A DNA stretch of 64,000 nucleotides, from contig NZ_VZRB01000007.1 of the NCBI RefSeq assembly GCF_008806595.1, forward strand, positions 248,001 to 312,000, given 5' to 3'. The notes below the pieces were generated by a model that saw only the letters and a program-made list of their open reading frames with translations, was not told the DNA's origin and searched no databases. This stretch comes from Streptomyces luteolifulvus (GTDB lineage Bacteria; Actinomycetota; Actinomycetes; Streptomycetales; Streptomycetaceae). Shown in pieces: positions 41,421-51,784 of the stretch. Position 1 is the stretch's first letter; each line of letters starts with the position of its first letter. A program made the position numbers and the translations under genes.

Positions 41421-41553
41421 GGTCCCGTACCTCCACGCTGAGTTCGTGATTCACCACACAGCGTGTCCGTTGCGCGTCTAACCTGGCCAGACGGGACACC
41501 CCAACAACCTTTGATGTTCGACGCGTTCAGTCGGTTCAGACATGGGAGCCGCC

Positions 41554-42396
41554 ATGGCCGGACCGAAGGACCTCGACCCGTCGTCATCACCCCGCGCACT
41601 CCTGGGCGCGGAGTTACGCCACGCCCGCGAGAAGGCGGGCCTGAGCCAGGAGGAACTGGGCCAACGGCTGTTCGTGAGCGGGTCGTTCATCGGCCAACTG
41701 GAGGCGGGCACACGGCGGATGCAGCCGGAGTATGCGCGGATGCTGGACGAGGTGCTGGGGGCGGAGGATTTCTTCCGGCGGAACTGCGGGGCGGCGGCGA
41801 AGTCGAGGTATCCGGATCACTTTGCGGAGGCGGCGGAGGCGGAAGCGAGAGCTACGGCCATCAGCCAGTACACGACGCTGCTGATTCCGGGGCTGCTCCA
41901 GACAAGGGCATACGCGGAGGCGGTGTTCCGCGCCTACAAGCCGACGGCACCGGATGCGGAGATCGACGCGCTGGTGGCGGCCCGCCTCGAACGCAGCCAC
42001 CTCCTTGACGATCCAACAAGGCCCATGTTGTGGGTGGTGCTTGACGAGGCCGTACTGCGTCGGGAGACGGGCGGGCCGGGAGTGATGGCGCAGACGCTTC
42101 AGCACGTCATGACGCTCATCCGACAACGCAGGATCATCGTGCAGGTGCTGCCGTTCAGTCGGGGGGCGCACTCCGCAATGGACGGCCCTCTGAAGCTCAT
42201 GGAGTTCGCCGACGCCCCTCCTCTCTCCTTTGTGGAAGCCCCGGACATGGGGAAGCTGTTGGACGACCCGGCAACCGTGGCCCGCCACACCCGGATGTTC
42301 AATCTCCTCCTCGCCGAGTCCCTTTCCGCGTCCGAATCCCTGGCCCTGATCGAGTCGGTGGCGCAGGATTACGGGCATGCAGAACAGCATCCTTGA
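41554..42396 (+). CDS. XRE family regulator with DUF5753 domain
   Basis: A 280-residue protein. An XRE helix-turn-helix (LRHAREKAGLSQEELGQRLF and SGSFIGQLEAGTRRM) is followed by the streptomycete DUF5753 domain (ISQYTTLLIPGLLQTRAYAE, then MTLIRQRRIIVQVLPFSRGA). Start chosen at the second ATG (41554), because GGGAG lies 5 nt before it. The following DUF397 gene overlaps it by 20 bp. Pairs of this kind are very numerous in Streptomyces and related to the BldB/AbaA-type regulatory set; targets unknown. Confidence 0.9.
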   Translation: MAGPKDLDPSSSPRALLGAELRHAREKAGLSQEELGQRLFVSGSFIGQLEAGTRRMQPEYARMLDEVLGAEDFFRRNCGAAAKSRYPDHFAEAAEAEARATAISQYTTLLIPGLLQTRAYAEAVFRAYKPTAPDAEIDALVAARLERSHLLDDPTRPMLWVVLDEAVLRRETGGPGVMAQTLQHVMTLIRQRRIIVQVLPFSRGAHSAMDGPLKLMEFADAPPLSFVEAPDMGKLLDDPATVARHTRMFNLLLAESLSASESLALIESVAQDYGHAEQHP

Positions 42397-42646
42397 GCCC
42401 GCCCCGAGCCCAGTCATCTGGCACAAGTCCAGCTACAGCGGCGGCGATGGCGGCGACTGCCTGGAAGTCGCCCACTGGCGCAAGTCGACGTACAGCGGGG
42501 GTCAGGGCGGCGACTGCCTCGAAGTCGCCGACTGCCACCCCGCCCTCGTCCCCGTACGCGATTCCAAGGCTGGCTCTCACGGCCCCAAGCTCCTGTTCCG
42601 AGCGGAAGCGTGGTCGGCGTTCGTCGAAGCGGTGAAGGCACGCTGA
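42377..42646 (+). CDS. DUF397 protein with duplicated N-terminal motif
   Basis: An 89-residue protein of the DUF397 family that usually partners XRE/DUF5753 regulators. The typical motif appears twice: HKSSYSGGDGGDCLEVAHW and RKSTYSGGQGGDCLEVADC, about 19 residues apart, before the single C-terminal half (VPVRDSKAGSHGPKLLF). Most family members have one copy, so this is a tandem duplication. It overlaps the XRE gene by 20 bp, and its 3' end overlaps the opposite membrane-protein gene by 70 bp. Confidence 0.88.
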   Translation: MQNSILEPAPSPVIWHKSSYSGGDGGDCLEVAHWRKSTYSGGQGGDCLEVADCHPALVPVRDSKAGSHGPKLLFRAEAWSAFVEAVKAR

Positions 42647-43047
42647 TACGGGCCGCCCTCCCGCCACCAGGGGACGAGCTGGACGACACAGAACACCACC
42701 TCGACGCCGAGGAACAGCCAAAGGAACCGGGGCGCCCCGTGGGCGAGGGCGTACGCCTGCCAGGCGGTGAAGAGCACGCGGGCGACGCCGTCGAACAGCC
42801 CGTGCACCGCGAGCGGCCTGACGATGCGCAGGAGGGCCCACACCACGATGACAGACCCCATCAGATTGGCGTACAGGACCTGAGCCGAATCGAGTTCGGG
42901 CAGCTCACCCAGCCCCCAGGTTCGCCCCGTCGAATTCAACGCATCATGCACGAGCATGTAAGTCCAGGGCGTAGCGAATCCCGCCGTGACGACAAGGTCG
43001 TACCAGGCGCTCGCACGCACAACACGAAGATAGAGGTGAGGCATCAC
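42577..43047 (-). CDS. Four-helix membrane protein, target of the divergent MerR regulator
   Basis: A 156-residue integral membrane protein with about four helices (for example DLVVTAGFATPWTYMLVHDA and LLFYANLMGS-like stretches around residue 55). GTG-ATG at 43047/43044, with GGGAG upstream. A MerR-type promoter with an extended spacer directs transcription into it from the intergenic gap, and merR is on the other side of that promoter. This is the usual layout for a MerR activator and its target. Function unknown. Confidence 0.78.
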   Translation of the reverse strand: MMPHLYLRVVRASAWYDLVVTAGFATPWTYMLVHDALNSTGRTWGLGELPELDSAQVLYANLMGSVIVVWALLRIVRPLAVHGLFDGVARVLFTAWQAYALAHGAPRFLWLFLGVEVVFCVVQLVPWWREGGPYQRAFTASTNADHASARNRSLGP

Positions 43048-43098
43048 AACAGCGCTCCCGCAGCTCTCTGGTCACTGGGACGGACGGCAACGCGCCTC

Positions 43099-43130
43099 AC
43101 GCTAAACACTGGAGTACGGTCCAAGGTCAA
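43099..43130 (-). promoter_or_regulatory. MerR-type promoter with long spacer
   Basis: On the minus strand, TTGACC (plus 43125-43130) and TAGCGT (plus 43099-43104) or TTAGCG (43100-43105) are separated by 20 or 19 bp. The spacer has the partial dyad CTTGGA and TCCAG (TTGGACCGTACTCCAG). Spacers of 19-20 bp and a central dyad are the hallmark of MerR-activated promoters; this one reads toward the membrane-protein gene. Confidence 0.65.
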
Positions 43131-43151
43131 GCGATCGCCCGGGGGAGGACC

Positions 43152-43538
43152 ATGCGCATCGGAGAGCTGGCCGCACAGGCGGGGATGACCAGAGACACCA
43201 TCCGCTTCTACGAGAAGGTCGGCCTCATCACGGGCCACCGCCTGCCCAACGGCTACCGCGACTTCCCACCCGAGACGGTGACCTGGCTGCACTACATCCG
43301 CACAGCCCAGAAGCTCGGCTTCTCCCTCACGGAGATAGCCCGCCACGGCGAGGACCTGCGAGAGGCCCCGGACTCGGCAGAAGCCCTGTCCGACCTGCTC
43401 CAACAAAAGGTCCACTTGATCGACGCCCGCATAGCCGAACTGTCCAGGCTACGCACGGACCTGACCACCCGCATAGGCACAGGCTGCCCCCTACGCCCGG
43501 CCGAACACCCGCCCGAAGCTCAAGCCTCCAGCTCCTAG
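43152..43538 (+). CDS. MerR family regulator
   Basis: A 128-residue regulator. MRIGELAAQAGMTRDTIRFY then EKVGLI is the MerR helix-turn-helix, followed by a wing and a dimerisation helix (LLQQKVHLIDARIAELSRLR). The only cysteine, in RIGTGCPLRP, is near the C-terminus, so a Cys2 metal sensor is unlikely. It is divergent from the membrane-protein gene across a MerR-type promoter. Confidence 0.9.
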   Translation: MRIGELAAQAGMTRDTIRFYEKVGLITGHRLPNGYRDFPPETVTWLHYIRTAQKLGFSLTEIARHGEDLREAPDSAEALSDLLQQKVHLIDARIAELSRLRTDLTTRIGTGCPLRPAEHPPEAQASSS

Positions 43539-43670
43539 CTCCCAGCCCCGAGCCCTCTTTCCAAGGAACGGGTGGAGGGCTTCAACCCACCTTCCCACCC
43601 GGCGAGTTGACTTGACGCGTTCGGCTTGCCACGCACAGTCACGATCCTCTGGCGTGCCCGCATAACGAAC

Positions 43671-43706
43671 AGCCCCCGTCAGGCGCTAGCAACACCTGCG
43701 GGGGCT
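43671..43706 (+). other. Conserved-looking hairpin in the leader of the winged-helix gene
   Basis: AGCCCCCG (43671-43678) plus CAGG (43680-43683) pair with CCTG plus CGGGGGCT (43695-43706) around an 11-nt loop, leaving one bulge. It is 28 bp upstream of the GTG at 43734. It may be a terminator, an attenuator or a site used for copy-number or processing; I recall similar hairpins before other such genes in Streptomyces. Confidence 0.5.
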
Positions 43707-43733
43707 TAACCAACGAGATCGAGAGGCGATCCC

Positions 43734-44618
43734 GTGGCTGAAGCCAACCTTAGTCCTGCCTGCCCGCCCGCGCACGCCTTCCCCCACCCCATGGCCAATC
43801 CGGGCTACGGCAAGCGTTCCGCGCCCCACCAACTCCCCCACTCGCCCCACGACTTCGCCCACCTCCCACCCCGCGAAGCCGCGATCGCCGCCTACCTCGA
43901 CCGCCTTCCCGACGGCGCCGACATCTCCGTAAAGACACTGGCCAAGACGCTGCCGTACGGACAGTGCGCCCTCCGCACCGCCCTCAACAACCTTCAACGG
44001 GCAGGTCACTTGCGCCGAGGGCGTGAACACCTTGCCGCGGACAGCGGCGGCTCCCGCTGGATCACCCGAACGTGGTTCACCCGTACCGCACGGGACGACC
44101 CTTGGTGGGCGGCGTTCACCCGAGGCGACGTACACGACACGGCCGAACCTCCTCCCGGCCCCACCCGCACCCGCGCCCACATCCTCCTCGCCGCCCTCGG
44201 CCGAGAAGCCCCCACCCTCTCCCTCTCCGCCGCCGACTGCGCCGCCCTCGCACCCCTCGTCACGGAGTGGTACGCACGAGGCGCCACCGACACCGACGTA
44301 CTCCGCGCCCTGACCGTCGGCCTGCCCACCCCGGTCCACCACCCGGCGGCCCTCGTCCGCAACCGTCTGACCACCAAACTCCCGCCGGAACCGGCCCCAC
44401 CACCGCCCCCGCGCCCGCCCCTCCGCATCCTGGAGTGCGCCAAGTGCGGCATCCCGGGCCGGCCCGAAGCACTCCCCGGCGGAATCTGCGGCGCCTGCCG
44501 AGGCGACAGCCACGCCCCCGCCCGCCCCGCCATACCGCTCACCGCTGCCACGGTCCGCACTCTCGCCGCCGAGGCCCGCGCAGCGATGGCCCCCCGAGCC
44601 GAAAGGCCACGCGAATGA
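43734..44618 (+). CDS. Winged-helix protein with C-terminal zinc ribbon
   Basis: A 294-residue protein. Residues about 45-105 form a winged helix (PREAAIAAYLDRLPDGADIS, then CALRTALNNLQRAGHLRRGR). The centre is proline-rich, and the C-terminal ECAKCGIPGRPEALPGGICG plus ACRG is a C4 zinc ribbon. GTG at 43734 follows GAGAGG by 7 nt. The family is known to me only as helix-turn-helix proteins multiplied in Streptomyces; role unknown. Confidence 0.78.
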   Translation: MAEANLSPACPPAHAFPHPMANPGYGKRSAPHQLPHSPHDFAHLPPREAAIAAYLDRLPDGADISVKTLAKTLPYGQCALRTALNNLQRAGHLRRGREHLAADSGGSRWITRTWFTRTARDDPWWAAFTRGDVHDTAEPPPGPTRTRAHILLAALGREAPTLSLSAADCAALAPLVTEWYARGATDTDVLRALTVGLPTPVHHPAALVRNRLTTKLPPEPAPPPPPRPPLRILECAKCGIPGRPEALPGGICGACRGDSHAPARPAIPLTAATVRTLAAEARAAMAPRAERPRE

Positions 44619-44677
44619 GTGCTCCGACAGTCCGCAGACACCTCCCCGGGGCACCATGGAGGGGAGGAGGCGAGGCC

Positions 44678-45353
44678 ATGACCCCCAGCACCGCCCAGCG
44701 CCCGCAGATGTCCGCCGAGGACTTCGAGGAGCTTGCCCGCAGGGCTCCGCACAACGTCGAGCTCGAATTCATCAACGGGCGGCTGTACGTCAAGGGCGAC
44801 CGCATCTCCGTCGAGGACTTCGAGGAGCTTGCCCAGAGGGCGCCGGAGGGCGTCAAACTCGAACTCATCGATGGAAAGCTTGAGGTCAAGCCGTTGCCGG
44901 ACCAGCGTCACAGGGGCATCGTCATGTGGCTCCTCCGGCTGTTCGTACAGTTGCGCCCCGAACTGGCCCTGTCCGGAGCAGAGCCTCAAGATCGGCGCGT
45001 ATCGCAAGGGGCACGCCTGCGCGGACGGAGCGCTGGCGCCGCTCGACCACTTCATTGCCCAGGAGGGTGAGTGGGCCGACCCCGAGGGTGTCCTCATGGT
45101 TGTCGAAGTCACCTCCCACGACCGCGACACCGACCGACGCGACCGTGTCGACAAGGTCCGCGGCAACGCGGAGGCCGGTATCCCCGTCTACCTGCTCATC
45201 GACCGGGACAGCGACACTCTCACCGTGTACAGCATCCCGAAGAACGGCGTCTACCAGCAGAACCCCTCGTACCCGTACGGGGCCTCCGTCCAGCTCCCGG
45301 CACCGGTGAACGTCACCCTGGACACCGAGAAACTCAAGGACTACGCGGACTGA
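44678..45353 (+). pseudogene. Uma2 family gene broken by a frameshift
   Basis: The N-terminal part (ATG at 44678, with GGGAGGAGG upstream) reads MTPSTAQRPQMSAEDFEELA and continues to about 44985 (LFVQLRPELALS). The remainder, LKIGAYRKGHACADGALAPL through LTVYSIPKNGVYQQ, is in the next frame, starting near 44984 and ending at 45353. A two-base deletion in a stretch that should read like LALFPEQ explains this. Conserved PD-(D/E)xK residues (VVEVTSHDRDTDRRDR) are in the second frame. The N-terminal element SAEDFEELARRAP is also tandemly duplicated (ISVEDFEELAQRAP), about 37 residues apart. A real +1 slip or a sequencing error is possible. Confidence 0.8.
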
Positions 45354-45396
45354 TGTCCGCACAGAGCCACATCTGGACGGGCACAAAGGCAACCCG

Positions 45397-45573
45397 GTGA
45401 ATGTGAACCCATCACCCACGCGCGAGAATCTGCAACGGCTTCACGATGACGTGGACATCGCCGAAGCGCGGGCTCGCGAGGCGGGCGCGTCCCTTGTGCC
45501 CGTGCCCCACGACGAGTTCATGGCTCAACTAAAAGCCGAAGACGAGCACCAGCATGAGGAGTCGACGTCGTGA
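45397..45573 (+). CDS. Small antitoxin-like ORF, 58 residues
   Basis: GTG at 45397 (behind AAAGG) opens MNVNPSPTRENLQRLHDDVD and continues AEARAREAGASLVPVPHDEF to MAQLKAEDEHQ, ending TGA at 45573. The coding pattern is clean, with the third-position GC bias seen in real genes. The helix-then-VPHDEFMAQL arrangement resembles antitoxin C-termini, but no toxin follows. Function unknown. Confidence 0.6.
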   Translation: MNVNPSPTRENLQRLHDDVDIAEARAREAGASLVPVPHDEFMAQLKAEDEHQHEESTS

Positions 45574-45616
45574 CGGAGAGCGCCAAACGAACCAGCATGA
45601 ACCGGAGCCGCACCCC

Positions 45617-46186
45617 ATGAACCACGCCCAGCTCACCGCCCTGGGCCGTGCCCTGCGTCTTCTCGGGGAGCACGGGGAGGCGTTGACCGGTGACACCCCG
45701 GATGCCCGGCTGCACGAGGTCAAGGCCGATCTGCGGCGGGCCCTGGATCTGCTGGAGGAGAGCGTCACCACGGCCGCCCCCTCCACCCGCTGCCCCGAGC
45801 ACCCCAACGGGCCCGTCGACGAGAACGCCCCCGACCTGTGTCTGCTGTGCGAGACCCGGCGCAGAGCCGCCCGCCGGGCCGAGATCAACGGTCCCGCCAT
45901 CCATCCCCGGCCCGTCGACCCGGCCCCCTCCCGCTACGGCGTGCGCGAGGACCGCCCGCAGCCCCAGCAGCGCTGGCTGCCCGAGCAGTGGAACGGGCAG
46001 TCATGGCAGCTGTGCGGCACCCCGCGCCGCGACCGCCACGAGGCCGAGCTGTACATCGCCGCCCAACGCCGCGGCCCCCGCGCCGCGATGGCCTACCGGC
46101 TCGTCCACGAGTTCACCGACTACGAGGTCCTGCGCATCTGGGGCACTCCGGTACGCGTCGACATCGAACCACTCGGCAACCTCTAG
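45617..46186 (+). CDS. Hypothetical protein with a Cys-His zinc motif
   Basis: A 189-residue protein from the ATG at 45617. An N-terminal helical part (ARLHEVKADLRRALDLLEES) precedes RCPEHPNGPVDENAPDLCLL then CETRRRA, a likely zinc site (C, H, C, C). The C-terminal third includes WNGQSWQLCGTPRRDRHEAE and a beta-rich end. I do not recognise the family. Such proteins are common next to mobile or accessory loci in Streptomyces. Confidence 0.65.
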   Translation: MNHAQLTALGRALRLLGEHGEALTGDTPDARLHEVKADLRRALDLLEESVTTAAPSTRCPEHPNGPVDENAPDLCLLCETRRRAARRAEINGPAIHPRPVDPAPSRYGVREDRPQPQQRWLPEQWNGQSWQLCGTPRRDRHEAELYIAAQRRGPRAAMAYRLVHEFTDYEVLRIWGTPVRVDIEPLGNL

Positions 46187-46213
46187 CAGGCCACGCGAAC
46201 ACGACGAGGAGCG

Positions 46214-47368
46214 TCAGCTCAGCGTCTTCAGCGCCGCCGCGTCGTACGCCGTCAGATCCTCGAAGCGGCCGGCCAGGACCTTCGCCGCCCACTCCGGGTC
46301 CTGGAGCAGGGCGCGGCCCACGGCGACGAGGTCGAACTCCTCCGCCTCCAGGCGGTCGAGGAGGTCGTCGATGCTCTTGAGGGGGGAGCCCTCGCCCATG
46401 AACGCCTTGATGAAGTCGCCGTCGAGGCCGACCGAGCCCACCGTGATGACCGGCTTGCCCGTCAGCTTCTTCGTCCAGCCGGCCAGGTTGAGGTCGGAGT
46501 CGTCGAACTCGGGGAGCCAGTAGCGGCGCGTGGAGGCGTGGAAGGCGTCCACGCCGGCCGCGGCCAGCGGCGCGAGGATGGCCTCCAGTTCCTCCGGGGT
46601 CTCGGCGAGGCGAGCGTCGTACGCCTCCTGCTTCCACTGCGAGTAGCGGAAAATGACGGGGAAGTCGGGGGAGACCGACTCCCGCACCGCGGCCACGATC
46701 TCCGCCCCGAACTTCGTGCGGGCCACCGCGTCACCGCCGTAGGCGTCCGTGCGGCGGTTGGTGCCCGCCCACAGGAACTGGTCGAGCAGATAGCCGTGGG
46801 CGCCGTGCAGTTCGACGCCGTCGAAGCCGATCCGCTCCGCCGCCGCGGCCGCCTCCGCGAACGCGCCGACGACGTCGTCCAGGTCCCGCCGGGTCATCGC
46901 CCTGCCGGTCGGCTCGGTGGCGCCGATCCGCAGGCCGGACGGGCCGACGGCGGGTGCCTCGGCGTACGGCGGCTGGCCCTGCGTGCGCACCATGCCGATG
47001 TGCCACAGCTGCGGCACGATCCTTCCGCCCGCCGCGTGCACCGCCTCGGCGACCTTCGCCCAGCCCGCCAGCTGCTCCTCGCCGTGGAAACGGGGGACGC
47101 GGTTGCTCTGCCCGGCCGACTCGTGACCGACGTAGGTGCCCTCGGTGACGATCAGACCGACACCCGCGGCGGCACGGCGGGAGTAGTACGACGCCACATC
47201 CGCGCCGGGGATGCCGCCCGGGGAGAACTGACGCGTCATGGGCGCCATCACGATGCGGTTGGGGACGGTCAGCCCGTTGATCGAGGCAGGCCGGGAGAGG
47301 ATCCGGGCCGCACGGGAGGCGGACTGCGAGGCGGACTGCGAGGCGGATTCGGAGGCGGTGACGGACAC
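46214..47368 (-). CDS. NADH:flavin oxidoreductase, Old Yellow Enzyme family
   Basis: A 384-residue FMN-dependent ene-reductase. The opening NGLTVPNRIVMAPMTRQFSP, the middle VPQLWHIGMVR and FDGVELHGAHGYLLDQFLWA, then GSVGLDGDFIKAF and LVAVGRALLQDPEW, are OYE landmarks for FMN and substrate binding. GTG at 47368 follows AAGGAG by 7 nt. The first 20 residues are a low-complexity repeat (SASQSASQSAS), encoded by a 12-bp tandem. Substrate unknown. Confidence 0.9.
   Translation of the reverse strand: MSVTASESASQSASQSASRAARILSRPASINGLTVPNRIVMAPMTRQFSPGGIPGADVASYYSRRAAAGVGLIVTEGTYVGHESAGQSNRVPRFHGEEQLAGWAKVAEAVHAAGGRIVPQLWHIGMVRTQGQPPYAEAPAVGPSGLRIGATEPTGRAMTRRDLDDVVGAFAEAAAAAERIGFDGVELHGAHGYLLDQFLWAGTNRRTDAYGGDAVARTKFGAEIVAAVRESVSPDFPVIFRYSQWKQEAYDARLAETPEELEAILAPLAAAGVDAFHASTRRYWLPEFDDSDLNLAGWTKKLTGKPVITVGSVGLDGDFIKAFMGEGSPLKSIDDLLDRLEAEEFDLVAVGRALLQDPEWAAKVLAGRFEDLTAYDAAALKTLS
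47316..47351. repeat. 12-bp tandem repeat in the OYE N-terminus
   Basis: Three units (GAGGCGGACTGC, GAGGCGGACTGC, GAGGCGGATTCG) in the minus-strand coding region give the protein repeat SASQ. The two first units are identical, so copy number may vary between strains. Confidence 0.7.
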
Positions 47369-47495
47369 GGGCGGGCTCCTTGCAATTCAACCGGTCGGTA
47401 TGTGCATACGCATGGACGCTATGCCCACCTCAACCAGCCACACCCACCACAGCATTCCGGACAGCCCCCGCCGACCCCTGTGATCCCGGACACGC

Positions 47496-47537
47496 CCGAG
47501 GGCGGCACCCCCTGTCTCCAGGGAGTGCCGCCCTCGG
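47496..47537 (-). terminator. Terminator of groEL2
   Basis: A 13-bp perfect stem (CCGAGGGCGGCAC with GTGCCGCCCTCGG), with a further CCCTG/CAGGG stem inside its loop. It lies 25 bp past the groEL2 stop, downstream on the minus strand. Confidence 0.8.
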
Positions 47538-47561
47538 CAGGAATACCGATCCTCGGGAGGA

Positions 47562-50166
<2,605 letters not shown>

Positions 50167-50442
50167 TCAGCCGCCGGCCACGGCCGGAATGATGGAGACG
50201 CCCGCGCCGTCCGGAGTCGCCGTCTCCAGCCCCTGCTCGAACCGGACGTCGTCGTCGTTCACGTACACGTTGACGAACCGGCGCAGCTTGCCCTGATCGT
50301 CCAGGACACGCGCGGCGATACCCGTGTGGTTCTTCTCCAGATCGGCGATGACCTCGGCGAGGGTGGCCCCCTCGGCGGCCACCTCGGCCTGGCCACCGGT
50401 GTAGGTGCGCAGGATGGTGGGGATGCGGACGTTGACGCTCAT
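50167..50442 (-). CDS. MoaD/ThiS-family sulfur-carrier-like protein
   Basis: A 91-residue ubiquitin-fold protein of the MoaD/ThiS group. It begins MSVNVRIPTILRTYTGGQAE and ends IPAVAGG, keeping the terminal Gly-Gly through which sulfur is carried as thiocarboxylate. ATG at 50442 follows GGAGG by 8 nt. It lies 42 bp downstream of thrC on the same strand, so cotranscription under the SAM riboswitch is likely. This pairing is reminiscent of mycobacterial CysO, a carrier for cysteine synthesis; the actual acceptor is unproved. Confidence 0.85.
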   Translation of the reverse strand: MSVNVRIPTILRTYTGGQAEVAAEGATLAEVIADLEKNHTGIAARVLDDQGKLRRFVNVYVNDDDVRFEQGLETATPDGAGVSIIPAVAGG

Positions 50443-50484
50443 GCTATTGACCTCCGGTAGGGCAGCTGACCTGGACAAACGGAA

Positions 50485-51765
50485 CTAGACGAGACCGGCC
50501 TCGCGGAACGAATCCAGGCTGGGACGGATGGTCGCGGTCAGCCCCGTACCGGCCACCGCGTCCAGCGTCTTCAGCCCGTCGCCGGTGTTCAGGACGACGG
50601 TCGTCAGCGCAGGATCCAGCAGACCGTTCTCGACCAGCTTCTTCGTGACACCCACCGTCACACCACCGGCGGTCTCCGCGAAGATCCCCTCCGTCCGCGC
50701 CAGCAGCTTGATCGCGTCCACGATCTGCTCGTCGGTCACGTCCTCCACCGCACCGCCCGTACGGCGCGCGATGTCGAGGACGTACGGACCGTCCGCCGGG
50801 TTGCCGATGGCCAGCGACTTGGCGATGGTGTCCGGCTTCTGCGGCCGGACGACGTCGTGGCCCGCCTTGTAGGCGACGGACACCGGGGAGCAGCCCTCCG
50901 CCTGCGCACCGAAGATCTTGTACGGCTTGTCCTCGACGAGCCCGAGCTTGATCAGCTCCTGCAGTCCCTTGTCGATCTTCGTGAGCTGGGAGCCGGAGGC
51001 GATGGGAACCACCAGCTGGTCGGGGAGCCGCCAGCCGAGCTGCTCGCAGATCTCGTACGCCAGTGTCTTGGAGCCCTCGGCGTAGTACGGCCGCAGGTTG
51101 ACGTTGACGAAGCCCCAGCCCTCGCCGGCCGGGTCGCCGATCAGCTCGGAGCAGAAGCGGTTCACGTCGTCGTAGTTGCCCTCGATACCGACGAGCTCGC
51201 CGCCGTACACCGCGGCCATGACGACCTTGCCCTGTTCCAGGTCGTGCGGGATGAACACGCAGGAGCGGAACCCGGCGCGGGCGGCGGCGGCGCCGACGGC
51301 ACCGGCGAGGTTGCCGGTGGAGGAGCAGGAGAGGGTGGTGAAGCCGAAGGCGCGCGCGGCCTCGATGGCCTGGGCCACGACCCGGTCCTTGAAGGAGTGG
51401 GTCGGATTGCCGGAGTCGTCCTTGACGTACAGCCCGCCGGTCACGCCGAGTTCGCGCGCGAGGTTGTCGGCCTTGACGAGCTTCGTCCAACCGGGGTTGA
51501 TGTTGGGCTTGTCGGCCACGTCCGCGGGAACGGGCAGCAGCGGCGCGTAGCGCCAGATGTTCGCGGGTCCCGCCTCGATCTGCTTGCGGAGCTCCTCCGT
51601 GTCATAGGCGGAGAAGTCGTACGCGATCTCGAGCGGGCCGAAACACTCCTCGCATGCGAAGACCGGCCCGAGGGGTACCCGGTGACCGCACTCGCGGCAG
51701 GAGAGCGCCGCGGCGGGACCGAGATCGACGGAGTCGGTGGTGCTTGCAACAGTCTGCACAGCCAT
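50485..51765 (-). CDS. thrC: Threonine synthase ThrC
   Basis: A 426-residue PLP enzyme making threonine from O-phosphohomoserine. The PLP-binding lysine is K126 in NPTHSFKDRVVAQA. The N-terminus has two Cys pairs (CRECGHRV and CEECFG, residues 23-41), likely a zinc knuckle seen in long actinobacterial ThrC. Other landmarks are SCSSTGNLAGAVGAAAARAG and GWGFVNVNLRPYYAEGSKTL. ATG at 51765 is 20 nt after a SAM-I riboswitch. Threonine and methionine branches share homoserine, which gives SAM control a metabolic reason. Confidence 0.95.
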   Translation of the reverse strand: MAVQTVASTTDSVDLGPAAALSCRECGHRVPLGPVFACEECFGPLEIAYDFSAYDTEELRKQIEAGPANIWRYAPLLPVPADVADKPNINPGWTKLVKADNLARELGVTGGLYVKDDSGNPTHSFKDRVVAQAIEAARAFGFTTLSCSSTGNLAGAVGAAAARAGFRSCVFIPHDLEQGKVVMAAVYGGELVGIEGNYDDVNRFCSELIGDPAGEGWGFVNVNLRPYYAEGSKTLAYEICEQLGWRLPDQLVVPIASGSQLTKIDKGLQELIKLGLVEDKPYKIFGAQAEGCSPVSVAYKAGHDVVRPQKPDTIAKSLAIGNPADGPYVLDIARRTGGAVEDVTDEQIVDAIKLLARTEGIFAETAGGVTVGVTKKLVENGLLDPALTTVVLNTGDGLKTLDAVAGTGLTATIRPSLDSFREAGLV

Positions 51766-51784
51766 GTGAGGCGAGGCCCTTTCT

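Noticed and set aside
41554..46186. An integrated mobile element in the accessory segment
   Set aside because: The gene mix looks accessory, but no integrase, attachment-site repeat, tRNA or transfer gene is visible, so an element cannot be claimed.
47385..47400. ACCGGTCGGT near the OYE start as a TetR-like operator
   Set aside because: Only two 4-bp arms match and no TetR gene is adjacent; not distinguishable from chance in GC-rich DNA.
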